From: Lyophyllum atratum
Lineage: Eukaryota > Basidiomycota > Agaricomycetes > Agaricales > Lyophyllaceae
NCBI GenBank assembly: GCA_014905825.1
Contig: JACGCN010000031.1
Location: 310,001-374,000, forward strand
Length of the DNA stretch: 64,000 bases
Reading direction: 5' to 3'
Each line of letters opens with the position of its first letter. The stretch's first letter is position 1. The notes below the pieces were generated by a model. The model searched no databases and was not told the DNA's origin. It was given only the letters and a program-made list of their open reading frames with translations. The position numbers were made by a program, and so were the translations under genes. Below, piece after piece: positions 1 to 8,700 of this stretch.

Positions 1-1
1 T

Positions 2-952
2 CCTCGCGGTGCCCCAACGCCTATAACTCGCTCGTCATCACTTACGTTCGACTCGGATGCGGCGCCCCTGGATCCTTCGACAATTGCTACTATCTCGACA
101 TCGTCAGCCGCACTGCGGGCTCGTGAGGAGGCGGAGGAGGAGGAAAGATGGGCCAAGGCTGAGAGGCGGGAGAAGAGGAGGCAGAGGAAGGAGCTCAAGA
201 AGGTTGCCAAAGCACTGGCTCTAGCGGAGCAAGGTCAGGACTTCGAGGGATTCCAAGGCAGCGGTAGTGGGTTCCCCTCTGAGGAGTATGGGCCGTTTGT
301 GCGTGGTGGGAACGAGAACGTCGATGACGAGGGTGATGCGGATGCCGATCTGGACGGAGCATTGTATGCCCGTAAGCACACCACTGGGAACGGCTCAGGC
401 TCAGACTCGAGGAGCAGAACCTCCGCCTCGAGGTCGCAGCAGTCGCACGGTGATCAGCCATACTCTCAAAGAGCTCATCAGCGACGGTTGTCGGAGTCGC
501 AGGTTAATGCACCCCCTCCAGGTGGCACCGATTCCGCAGTCCCTCGCAAGAAGAAATCAAAATCTAAGTCATCTACCACCACTCGCTCGACAGCATCAAG
601 AGCGTCCCGATCTAACACTAGCGGTTCAACCTCACAGTCACCTTCCCTCGCGTCGCCTGTGTCACCCACCTTTACCGGGTCAGAGAATTTCCCCAAGTCG
701 AAACTGAGCATCGCGGACAGCGATTTTGACGGCAGTCAAGGTCTCCCGGAGATCGACCTCCCCACTTCTGCTCTTCGCGGCGGGTTTCCCTCAACGGGCC
801 TGCGCGGTGGCTTCCCCTCGCAAGGTTTCAAGGGGTTCCCGAGTTCCGGTCTCGGCGGCCCTCCAAAGATCGAGCGGAGGGACTCCTTACTAGCCAGGGG
901 CGGCGCATTCTTGGCTACAAGGGGTGACCCGCCAGGGGACGTTGATGGCTGA
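2..952 (+). CDS. 3' end of a Ser/Arg/Lys-rich protein of unknown function (partial)
   Basis: An open frame enters from the left edge and runs without a stop to TGA at 950-952, so this is the C-terminal ~316 residues of a longer gene. A highly charged, probably coiled-coil stretch (about residues 40-70 of the fragment, rich in Glu, Arg and Lys) is followed by a Ser/Thr/Arg-rich disordered segment with a Lys-Lys-Lys-Ser-Lys basic patch. Near the end lie several Gly-Phe-Pro-Ser repeats (about 775-870). No intron is needed in this part. I do not recognise a family. The composition would suit a nuclear or signalling scaffold protein, but that is only a guess. The frame is supported by the uninterrupted 950-bp opening and coding-like composition. 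Confidence 0.6.
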   Translation, partial: PRGAPTPITRSSSLTFDSDAAPLDPSTIATISTSSAALRAREEAEEEERWAKAERREKRRQRKELKKVAKALALAEQGQDFEGFQGSGSGFPSEEYGPFVRGGNENVDDEGDADADLDGALYARKHTTGNGSGSDSRSRTSASRSQQSHGDQPYSQRAHQRRLSESQVNAPPPGGTDSAVPRKKKSKSKSSTTTRSTASRASRSNTSGSTSQSPSLASPVSPTFTGSENFPKSKLSIADSDFDGSQGLPEIDLPTSALRGGFPSTGLRGGFPSQGFKGFPSSGLGGPPKIERRDSLLARGGAFLATRGDPPGDVDG

Positions 953-1809
953 GTCTGCGGTGGAAATCCGGATTTCTAGATCTTTATACACTCTCGTTTC
1001 TTTTTTGACGTTCCCGACGTGCGGGGTCACTTAAAAGAAGACCTGCCAGTTTCGACGGGTCCCGACGCTTCTCCCGACATTGGTCATCGTCCCGCCCTCT
1101 ACCGCTATATATCTCGTTCTTTCAATCTCTCCATTCCTCTGCGGCCCCGCTCCCTCTTCTTCGACGGGAGATCATGATGTTTCTTCTGGATTCACGACCT
1201 ATATGCACGAATCACGCCATCGTTGTTTTTCTAATGCCACCCTGACGCACTGCCACCTTTTACTTTCGATCGCATTCGTCTTCATACGATGTGTAGACTC
1301 ATATACCCCACCACTTTCTAATGACATTTGTACCTGTTCTACCTCAGGATCTATAGCGGGAGAATTTGGACTCAGACTTCGCCTTTTGCTACATTCTATG
1401 CCCTTCTACAGCCTTCTACAAGGCATGTAAGAGCAGGTGCTTTTGCAGCCCGTGACTCTGTTGGATGCCTCGTGTTTGAACGTCGATAGGCTGGTAGCTT
1501 GACATCACGAATGACGTCCGAACCTGCGGAACTTTGAGGCAAGATAACGGAACTTGAAGATACGTTCTTGAGCAATGTATATCCGGCGTCATGGGCATAG
1601 CATACGGATAAGATCGTGCTCGAGGCAACAGAAGCGCTACTCAAGACTCAAGGGTAGAAGTACACTTTATTTCTCATCAGTCGTAGTTACATGACACTGT
1701 GGGAGACGTGGGGATAGTGGGATTATACAACATCGGATTGAAGAGCCAGGGAGTGTTTGGATTGGAGTCGTGGTGAATGGATCTGATCATCGGAGGCGTG
1801 GTGCAGCGA
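953..1809. other. Intergenic stretch, no gene recognised
   Basis: This is the 3' flank of the Ser/Arg-rich gene and the 3' flank of the metallothionein. Short open frames occur on both strands but show no conserved motif, no plausible exon chain and no repeat structure that I can see. Confidence 0.5.
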
Positions 1810-2035
1810 TTAGCACTTGCATTCTCCGGCCTTGCAGCCGCAGCTATGGGATCTAGTCAGTTTACCCATTATAGACACAGACAAGTGAGGTGCGCACCTA
1901 TCACCGCAGTTGCAGGTAGAGGAGCCGCAGTTGGCGTAGGAAACGGGGGTCGCGGTAGTCTGGAGGTGAAACAGTGTTAGAGAGGATGTTCATATATAAC
2001 CACGTTCGATGATGGAGGGGGCTTACGGAGTGCAT
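1810..2035 (-). CDS. Metallothionein, 7-Cys basidiomycete type, three exons
   Basis: This is a small cysteine-rich protein that binds Cu(I), Zn or Cd through thiolates in the cytosol. Reading the minus strand, exons 2035-2027, 1959-1898 and 1843-1810 join across introns of 67 bp (GTAAGC...CAG) and 54 bp (GTGCGC...TAG). The product is 34 residues with seven cysteines spaced C-x4-C-x-C-x3-C-x-C-x4-C-x-C, ending in Glu-Cys-Lys-Cys. That pattern matches short basidiomycete metallothioneins. Exon 1 encodes only Met-His-Ser. The exact 105-nt sum and the intact Cys array after splicing support the model. An alternative acceptor for intron 2 (at CTGACTAG) would keep frame but add residues and break the Cys spacing, so it was not chosen. 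Metal-responsive expression is expected from the family; no specific metal element was identified. Confidence 0.85.
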
Positions 2036-2120
2036 TGTGATCTTGGTGGATTGTAGGCGATGGGTAGGTGTGAGAGTTGCTTGTCTTTTAGGAACGGAGC
2101 ATCTTGGGGCGAAGTGGCCC

Positions 2121-2130
2121 CTATTTATAA
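2121..2130 (-). promoter_or_regulatory. TATA box of the metallothionein gene
   Basis: On the minus strand TTATAAATAG lies about 90 bp upstream of the metallothionein ATG, a normal distance for a fungal TATA element given a short 5' UTR. Confidence 0.55.
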
Positions 2131-3371
2131 AGAACATGGCGAGGGATATTTGTGGCTATTTGCTCTTCCACTGATAATCAAAATCAGGGATCGATCTGTC
2201 GCGTTGCTCCTTTCCGTTTTCCCTTTCAGTGCAGTTCAGTCCCAAGTCCAGGCTCGGATTAAACAATAAGGAATCGACAGCGTGGATCGTCTACGCCTTG
2301 GAAACCAGACACGTTTGTGAGAAGAAGCCTAGATCTTTCTTGCGCACGGATTCCGTTATCTCGCGCTGGAGACATGTACACTGCCGGGTGCTAGGACGGA
2401 AATAGCAGCTCTTTGACGTCAACCGTGATGGACTCAACGACTCCGGCATCCCTTACGACACTTTATTGTCAGCTGCTAAGGTCAGTCGTCCAATTTCTCA
2501 GCTAGATTCCAGCTTTTTTCGTCGACCAGGCAGCCCGAAATTTCAGAGGCCCTCGACATGGCGAAAGGAAAACCTGGTAAGCCGGCATGTCCTCGTTCAA
2601 TCTGTATCTGCGCGCGGAAAGTAGACACTGCGTGGAGGCGAGGGCTCCTGGGCTTCGAGAAATTTCACAGGATGTCGAGTCGCGGATGCATTTTGCATGG
2701 GAGACTTGTTCCTACTTTGAACTAGACTTGAAATCTCGGTCTCTGGTGATTTTTTGGGGCATACGATCATGTGGTCCGCGTTCTATGCTGAACGGTGATG
2801 GCGGCTTGTCCGTGGCGCTACTGCAGGAGTGGACGTGTGGTGAGTGATATATCATACCGCGGTCGAGACGTCACGCTACTCGCAGCTTTTATTCTGTGTT
2901 CGAATGGAATCAATGCATATCTTCTGGAAGTTGACCTGTAGAGAATCTCCAAACTTCCGAGAGCGGCTGCCATTCCGACGTGTTCTGCGCGTACAAGATA
3001 CAAACAGGCGACAGCCATGTCGTTTCAAATCAGCACTGTGACGCTCCATCTTATTGCTTTTAATTGACTCACCCACCCCCCTAGCTACGCTAAACCAACC
3101 AGTTCATCCACTCTTTGGGTTCACCCGAATGTCGGCATCGCCACCTACACCCTTCTTACTCGCCACAAGCCCCTGGCGTCGCCCCTTCAAAGCCAGAGCC
3201 TCCAAATCAGACGCAGGTTTTGTGTTCGACGGCCCTATGTCGTATTTCAAGGTTTCCCTCGTGCTAGCGACATTTTGCGCTCATGAAGTCTTCCCTCATG
3301 GTGACATAGCCTTCGTGTAGTAGTTACAGTGAATTGAGTTTTGGTTTCGCGATCGCACTCGCACTCGCACA
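2131..3371. other. Gene-free stretch
   Basis: Only short random-looking open frames are present. I see no exon chain, terminal repeats or RNA gene. It is the upstream region of the metallothionein on one side and leads into a copia relic on the other. Confidence 0.4.
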
Positions 3372-3474
3372 CCCTTCGAAATCGCACACCCGGGCCAAAC
3401 ACATTGATATAGGACATTACTCTGTTCAAAAACGAGTCCCAAGAAAAGGACATCGAATCATCCATTTCGCATCC
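3372..3474 (+). pseudogene. Relic of a Ty1/copia RNase H / Pol C-terminus
   Basis: The plus-strand translation contains Ser-His-Thr-Arg-Ala-Lys-His-Ile-Asp-Ile followed by an Arg-Val and Ile-Ile-His pattern. This matches the end of the copia Pol RNase H region as seen in the intact element at about 9890-9990 (Gly-His-Ser-Arg-Ala-Lys-His-Ile-Asp-Ile). Only ~35 residues are recognisable and no LTR flanks it, so it is a decayed fragment of a different or older copia insertion. Confidence 0.6.
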
Positions 3475-4270
3475 ACATTATATGGCGGACATTCTAAACC
3501 GCAGGAACGGCCTTACACGTCAGGGAGAATGTTGGAGGCCGCTTCTAACATGACGCATCGAGGACTGCCGACTCGCGTGCTCGCTAATCAAGACCGATCA
3601 TGTGGCAAATATTAGTTCCGTGCTCTCGATGCCGAGTATCAACATTGTTTTACTTACAATTGCGCAGAGATACTTACTGACCATGCACAAATTTACTTAC
3701 AATTTCCATAGAAATCTTACTTTTCCAAAAATATAAGCTGTATGTGGGCAATTACTTTATCGCTCGACGTGCCTCCACTCTACGGACTCTCAGGCTAACA
3801 AAGGTTTCAATGAAAAAGAAAGGATCGATTGGGATTCATGTAGGTACATATGCGGACATGTTGGTCATAAAATATCGTACAATATTGCTAGTATGTATGT
3901 TCGTTTGCTGCTCAGTATTACAGTTGACCGCTTCTGACAAACTCAACTTGGTTATGTTCTACCATATTGTTACCGTGGTTTCCAACTTGGTATTTCTCAA
4001 TTCCAGACTCAGTACGCTCGAACTCATACTGCGCTTCTTCACGTCTGGAAACACGATCACTCCCCTGTTAGAATTGAAGTATGTATAAGGCTCCCCAACT
4101 GTCGAATCAGTCGAAGTAGTACGCACCGATCTGCTGAGTGGAATGCTACGAAGGTAGAGAGCTGCACCACGTGGTACAGTGATTTCCCCTGCTCTGCCAC
4201 CGGGGTATTTGAACTCTTTAATCAGATACACGATCATGCCTGGCTAAATACAGAACTCTCAGTACGGTTA
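3475..4270. other. AT-richer intergenic stretch, no gene recognised
   Basis: Two weak open frames (one per strand, about 3744-4088 and 3959-4237) have no recognisable motif and no partner exons. They may be decayed transposon sequence adjoining the relic at 3.4 kb and the MITE at 4.3 kb. Confidence 0.35.
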
Positions 4271-4278
4271 TTAGGTAT

Positions 4279-4857
4279 CAAGGGGGTCCCGGCAACAAAA
4301 AAATAGACCTAGGGTCGGATTTTTCTTTTTCAGCGAATTGTCTGAACCTACCTACCTCGATTACTATATAAGGAAGGTGCACGTGACAAACACGTGTTTC
4401 CAATCACTATTTTACCGTCAACTTCGCGTTCTACATTGGTTTACATTACTACCTCTTCATCTTTTCAAGCCTCGTACTTGCCCCAACAATGTGCATGACT
4501 CGCAGGTCTGACTTCTGGCTGATATCTGTAGCCAGACACATCCTAGATGATGATATTCTGTTTCACAGCCTGGCCGTCTATAAGTACATTCTCGTGACAT
4601 AGTTCCAAGGCTATTTGAGATCAATTTGAACATGTATATCTACTTTGGAAGGTGCTGCCCTTCAAAAGATGTATTGCACTCTAATTATCTACCTATATAT
4701 TGGAGAGTTTCTTTGCTAATGCTAAAGGATACTTTGTAATGGCCTATTCTATCAAAAACTTGGTCAATTTCTTGGAGGTCAATTTTTTTTTCCTGGCCTG
4801 ACGGCCGAACCTACCTACCCGCCTCAGGTGTCGGATCACGTTGCCGGGACCCCCTTG
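4279..4857. mobile_element. Non-autonomous hAT-type element (MITE), 579 bp
   Basis: Perfect 18-bp terminal inverted repeats (CAAGGGGGTCCCGGCAAC at 4279-4296 and its reverse complement at 4840-4857) are flanked by a perfect 8-bp direct repeat TTAGGTAT at 4271-4278 and 4858-4865. An 8-bp target duplication with short TIRs starting CA is diagnostic of hAT superfamily elements. The interior has no transposase-like frame. Near both ends there is a direct repeat GAACCTACCTACC (4344-4356, 4807-4819), a possible subterminal transposase-binding motif. A perfect TSD and TIRs suggest a fairly recent insertion. Confidence 0.85.
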
Positions 4858-4865
4858 TTAGGTAT

Positions 4866-5241
4866 CTGATGATTGAATTCATACTGCGTACCTGATAGAG
4901 ATATTCAGAACTTAATCCCCCACGTTCCCTTGCTAGGGAGGTGTGGGGAACTCTCTGCGATTTAATTGGTACGTGTGTGCGTCGTAGATACTTGCGCTCT
5001 CGAGGGGCCACGGCCCGATAGACTGCGTTCCGAGCGGTTAGTTCAGGGACTGCACCGCCTCGTGGGGGCTATAAAAGACTGTAAATCATAGTGATTATTG
5101 AGACCATGTTATTCGACATACGGTATGGACGCAGATGGCAGCTTTGATAATCGTAACAACTTCCCCGACGGCCAGCACCTCGCGGGGGGCATCGGGCTTG
5201 TTGACCTCGCTTGCTCCGACTGCCACAGAGAGTCTGACTTC
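4866..5241 (+). other. Flank of the copia insertion with a possible small interrupted ORF
   Basis: A TATA-like GCTATAAAAG lies at about 5068-5077. About 30 bp downstream, a Met-Asp-Ala-Asp-Gly... frame (first ATG about 5107) stays open into the 5-bp target site of the copia element. On the far side of the element (10505 onward) the same frame continues for ~33 codons to a TAA at about 10604. If real, this is a small hypothetical gene split by the retrotransposon. There is no family match, so this remains tentative. Confidence 0.3.
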
Positions 5242-5246
5242 GGTAC
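5242..5246. repeat. Target-site duplication (GGTAC), left copy, of the copia element
   Basis: GGTAC immediately precedes the 5' LTR and is repeated at 10505-10509 right after the 3' LTR, giving the 5-bp duplication expected of Ty1/copia integrase. Confidence 0.9.
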
Positions 5247-5657
5247 TGTTGGGGTTCGACTTACCAGTACCACGATACGTTCCATCTTATCTTATCTAAA
5301 ATCATATCTCTCACCATTTACAGTACGATCACCTACTCTATATTTAGTCCTATTCAGTCTCGGCAGGCTCGAGACTGCCCCCCCTACTACGGGCGGCTTA
5401 TCCAGCGCCCGGAAAACTTTCCTACCATATTTAAACCCCCTTTATGCTACCTTCCACCCTCAGTCATCGACTACCTTGTGTCCAATTACTGAGGGTGAGT
5501 TTCCATTAATTTACCTCTCAAAAGTACCTTACTGATGTGCTCGTAGTCTATCTTATTTGTGATAACTCTAGGTACATCAATACAGTCATCGACTACCTTG
5601 TGTCCGATTACTGAGGTCTATCTTATTTGTGATAACTCTAGCCCCCATAACTCTTCA
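5247..5657 (+). repeat. 5' LTR of the Ty1/copia element (411 bp)
   Basis: The LTR begins TGTTGGGG and ends CTTCA. It matches the 3' LTR at 10094-10504 over the full 411 bp with about three substitutions that I can count. A TATTTAAA box lies at about 5427-5434. Downstream of it is an intron-like segment, GTGAGT...TCGTAG at 5495-5546, flanked by a 34-nt and a 25-nt sequence. The same 34+25 nt recur fused, without the 52 bp, at 5583-5641. Confidence 0.95.
5495..5546 (+). other. Candidate 52-bp leader intron inside the LTR
   Basis: The segment starts GTGAGT, ends TCGTAG and holds a CTGAT branch-like site 9 bp before the acceptor, the usual design of introns in this window. The spliced equivalent exists a few bases downstream (5583-5641). 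The 3' LTR has the same arrangement at 10342-10393 and 10430-10488. Confidence 0.6.
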
Positions 5658-5738
5658 GGTTAAGGTGCCCCGCTCGCGTTTCACAACGGACACGCTCGAA
5701 AAGACTCAATACTTTCACACATACGCTACACATTCACT

Positions 5739-8700
5739 ATGTCGACTACTACTTCCAACAATCTACCTCCTATCTTCCCCGAAGAGCAGCAATTCGACGG
5801 GGAAAACTTCACGGCCTTCAAAGATCGAGTGCTCCTGGCCGCGCGAGCCCGTGGCGCAACAGGATACTTGACTGGCAACATTAAAAAGCCTACAGAACCC
5901 CTGCCGACAGCTGCGCTGTCCCCGGAGGCGACTGCGCTACCCCCCGACTCCTCCAAGTGGTCTTCGCCCTACCCATCGTACGACGAATGGGAGTCGCGCG
6001 ACGCATGGACCCTGTCCCTGGTCGCATACAACACGAAGAACCCTACAGGAGTTGGTATAAAATTGACTGGCAGCGCCGCCGAAGCATGGGAGGTACTCAC
6101 CTCTCAGTACGGCACCATCTCCGAGATCGCCGCCGTCGCTGCAGAGGGCCACCTCAGGTCTACGAAGCTCGCAGAGGGAGTGGACTTCCAGGAACATATC
6201 CGAAACCTTCGCACCAAGTGGAGGATCGCTACGGAGAAAGGAGCCGAGGTCACAGATAAGACATTCCGTGCCATAGTCATCTCGTCCCTCCCCTCTTCCT
6301 GGAACACTATCGTCAGCTCCTTATACTCCACCAAAATGTCGAGCGAGCTCGTCGCTGGGCTCACCGTCCACTGGGACCTCTTGAAGGGACAGAACGAGAC
6401 CGCCGGTGTGTCCTCCACCGCTCTCCAGGCAAAAGTGACGCCGGGGAGATCGAGTTCGAAGTCGGACTTGCTATGCTCGAACACCAAAAATTGCGGTAGA
6501 AAAGGCCATCTCATTAAGGATTGCTACTGGCCTGGAGGAGGTAAGGAGGGTCAGTTCCCTCCGAACTTCCGAGGCCGTAAACCTACCTCCACTGCTGATG
6601 ACACTTCCACTACACCTACCGCCAACCTCGCCTCTACCGATCCCCCGCCCACTCCCTCACATACCGTCTACGCCCTGATGGCAGCGCAATATGCGCCGGC
6701 CGCCCTATACGATGAGCATAACGAAGCCATCGACACGTACTTATCCTCGAGTGCCCTCGCCCTAAAAGCCACCACCAAAGTCTACACCTACGCAGACTCC
6801 GGCGCCAGCGACCATTGTTTCGTCGACAGATCAGCCTTCACGGACTATGAACGGTACGGGACGCCACGCCGTGGTCAGGCGGCCGACCGAAATGGCTCGT
6901 TCTCCATCGTCGGGCGTGGCACTGTGAAGAAGATGATCAAAACAGGAGATACCTCTTCTGAACTCGTGTTCCGTGCCGCTCTCCATACCCCAGACCTTTC
7001 CGCCAACCTCATATCCATTGCCAAGTTTGACGAAGCAGGCTTCTTCATCACATTCGGTGGAGGGAAGGTGACCTTCAAAGATGGGAAAGGGAGATTAGTG
7101 GTGGAAGGCGTGAAAACGAGTGGTCTGTACCTCTTAGGGACCCTGGATCCAAACGCAGGGCTCCGCGCCCCCACGGTCATGGCAGCTAAGTCCCTGAACA
7201 TGCCTGTCAGCCTAGACACCTGGCATCGACGCTTCGGGCACGCCGGTGTCACTGGAATTCGCAACCTAGCGAAGAAAGGATTAGTGGATGGGCTCGAGAT
7301 CAAGGGAGGATTGGACATACAGGGATTGTGTGAAGACTGCGTGTACGGCAAACATGCGGCCCGCGTGTACGACGGTGTGGTAGAGCCCGAGGTGGAAGTG
7401 AACTACCGGGTACATATGGACCTCTGGGGCCCTGCAAGTGTGATGTCGCTCGGAGGAGCGGTCTACCTCATGCTTTGCGTGGACGGCGGCACACCGAGGA
7501 TGTGCGGGTTCCCTCTGTCGCGGAAGGACGCCAACACGACACTGGCGGCGTTTAAGACCTACCACCGCGAATCGGAGTTGCAGACGGGGAAGCGTATCCA
7601 CTTCATCCGTATTGATGGGGGCCGAGAGTGGCTGAACGAGATGTGGTACGACTACTGCAGGGAGTCGGGTATCCAACTGGAGGTTAGCATGCCGTATGCC
7701 CATGGTCAGAACGGTCTCGCCGAGCGGTCGATACGTACCGTGATTGAAGGGGTGCGTTGCATGATGGCAGAAGGCGGGCTACCGAAATACCTGTGGGCCG
7801 AGCTGTCAGACACCTCTACTACCCTGCGGAACTTCTTACCTTCCTCACGCCACCTCGACACCGTACCCGAGGAGAAGTGGACCGGGGAACGTCAGGAGGT
7901 ATCACACTTCCGCCCACTGGGATGTGTTGCATTCGCCAAGGTGCCGCTGGAACTCGTCGCATCCAAGCTCGATGCCCGCTCCGTGAAATGTGTCATGATC
8001 GGGTATTCCCCAAATGGGTACAAACTCTTCGATCGGAATAGCTGTTCCATCATCGCCTCTCGTGACGTCATATTCGAAGAAGGCACCGGGCACCGATCAC
8101 TTACCATATTGAGCGACGAGGACGACCTCCTCTCTTCCATCGCGCCCCCTCCTAACCCCGCTGTACCTGGTGTACTTCTCCCAAAACAACCAACGGCCGC
8201 CCGCATCCGACCAACTGATCCGCCCCTCCACCCCTCCACACCTCCTGCCGCTGCACCTAACACGCCAAACGCGTCCGACTCCGTTCCTGAACCCCCTGCT
8301 CCTTTACGTCGTTCCGCACGCCACGCGAAACCGACACCCGCCATCATTGCCTCTGAGGCATCCCGAGCTGAGGAAGAAGAGGCACGCGCTGCTGGGAAGG
8401 ACTGGGCGACCGACAATGAGATACCTCACGGATTACTGGCCGCTATAGGTGCCTTCGCATTCCTGGCTTCCCACGACGCCGCGGTTGACAGGTCCTCGGA
8501 TACCTACGTGCCTAAACACTATGGCGAGGCTATGCAACGTCCGGACCTGTGGCTACCTCCTATGGAGGCCGAGCTAGCCGTGCTGGAGAAGAAGAAGGTG
8601 TTTAGACTGGTGGATGAGTCGGAGGTACCTGCGGGAAAGAAGATTATCGGGTGTATGTGGGTCTTCGCCAACAAATACGACGCGGATGGGAACATCACTA

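Noticed and set aside
1080..1430. Open frame of 116 codons starting TTG
   Set aside because: No ATG, no motif and overlap with the 3' flank of the first gene; looks random.
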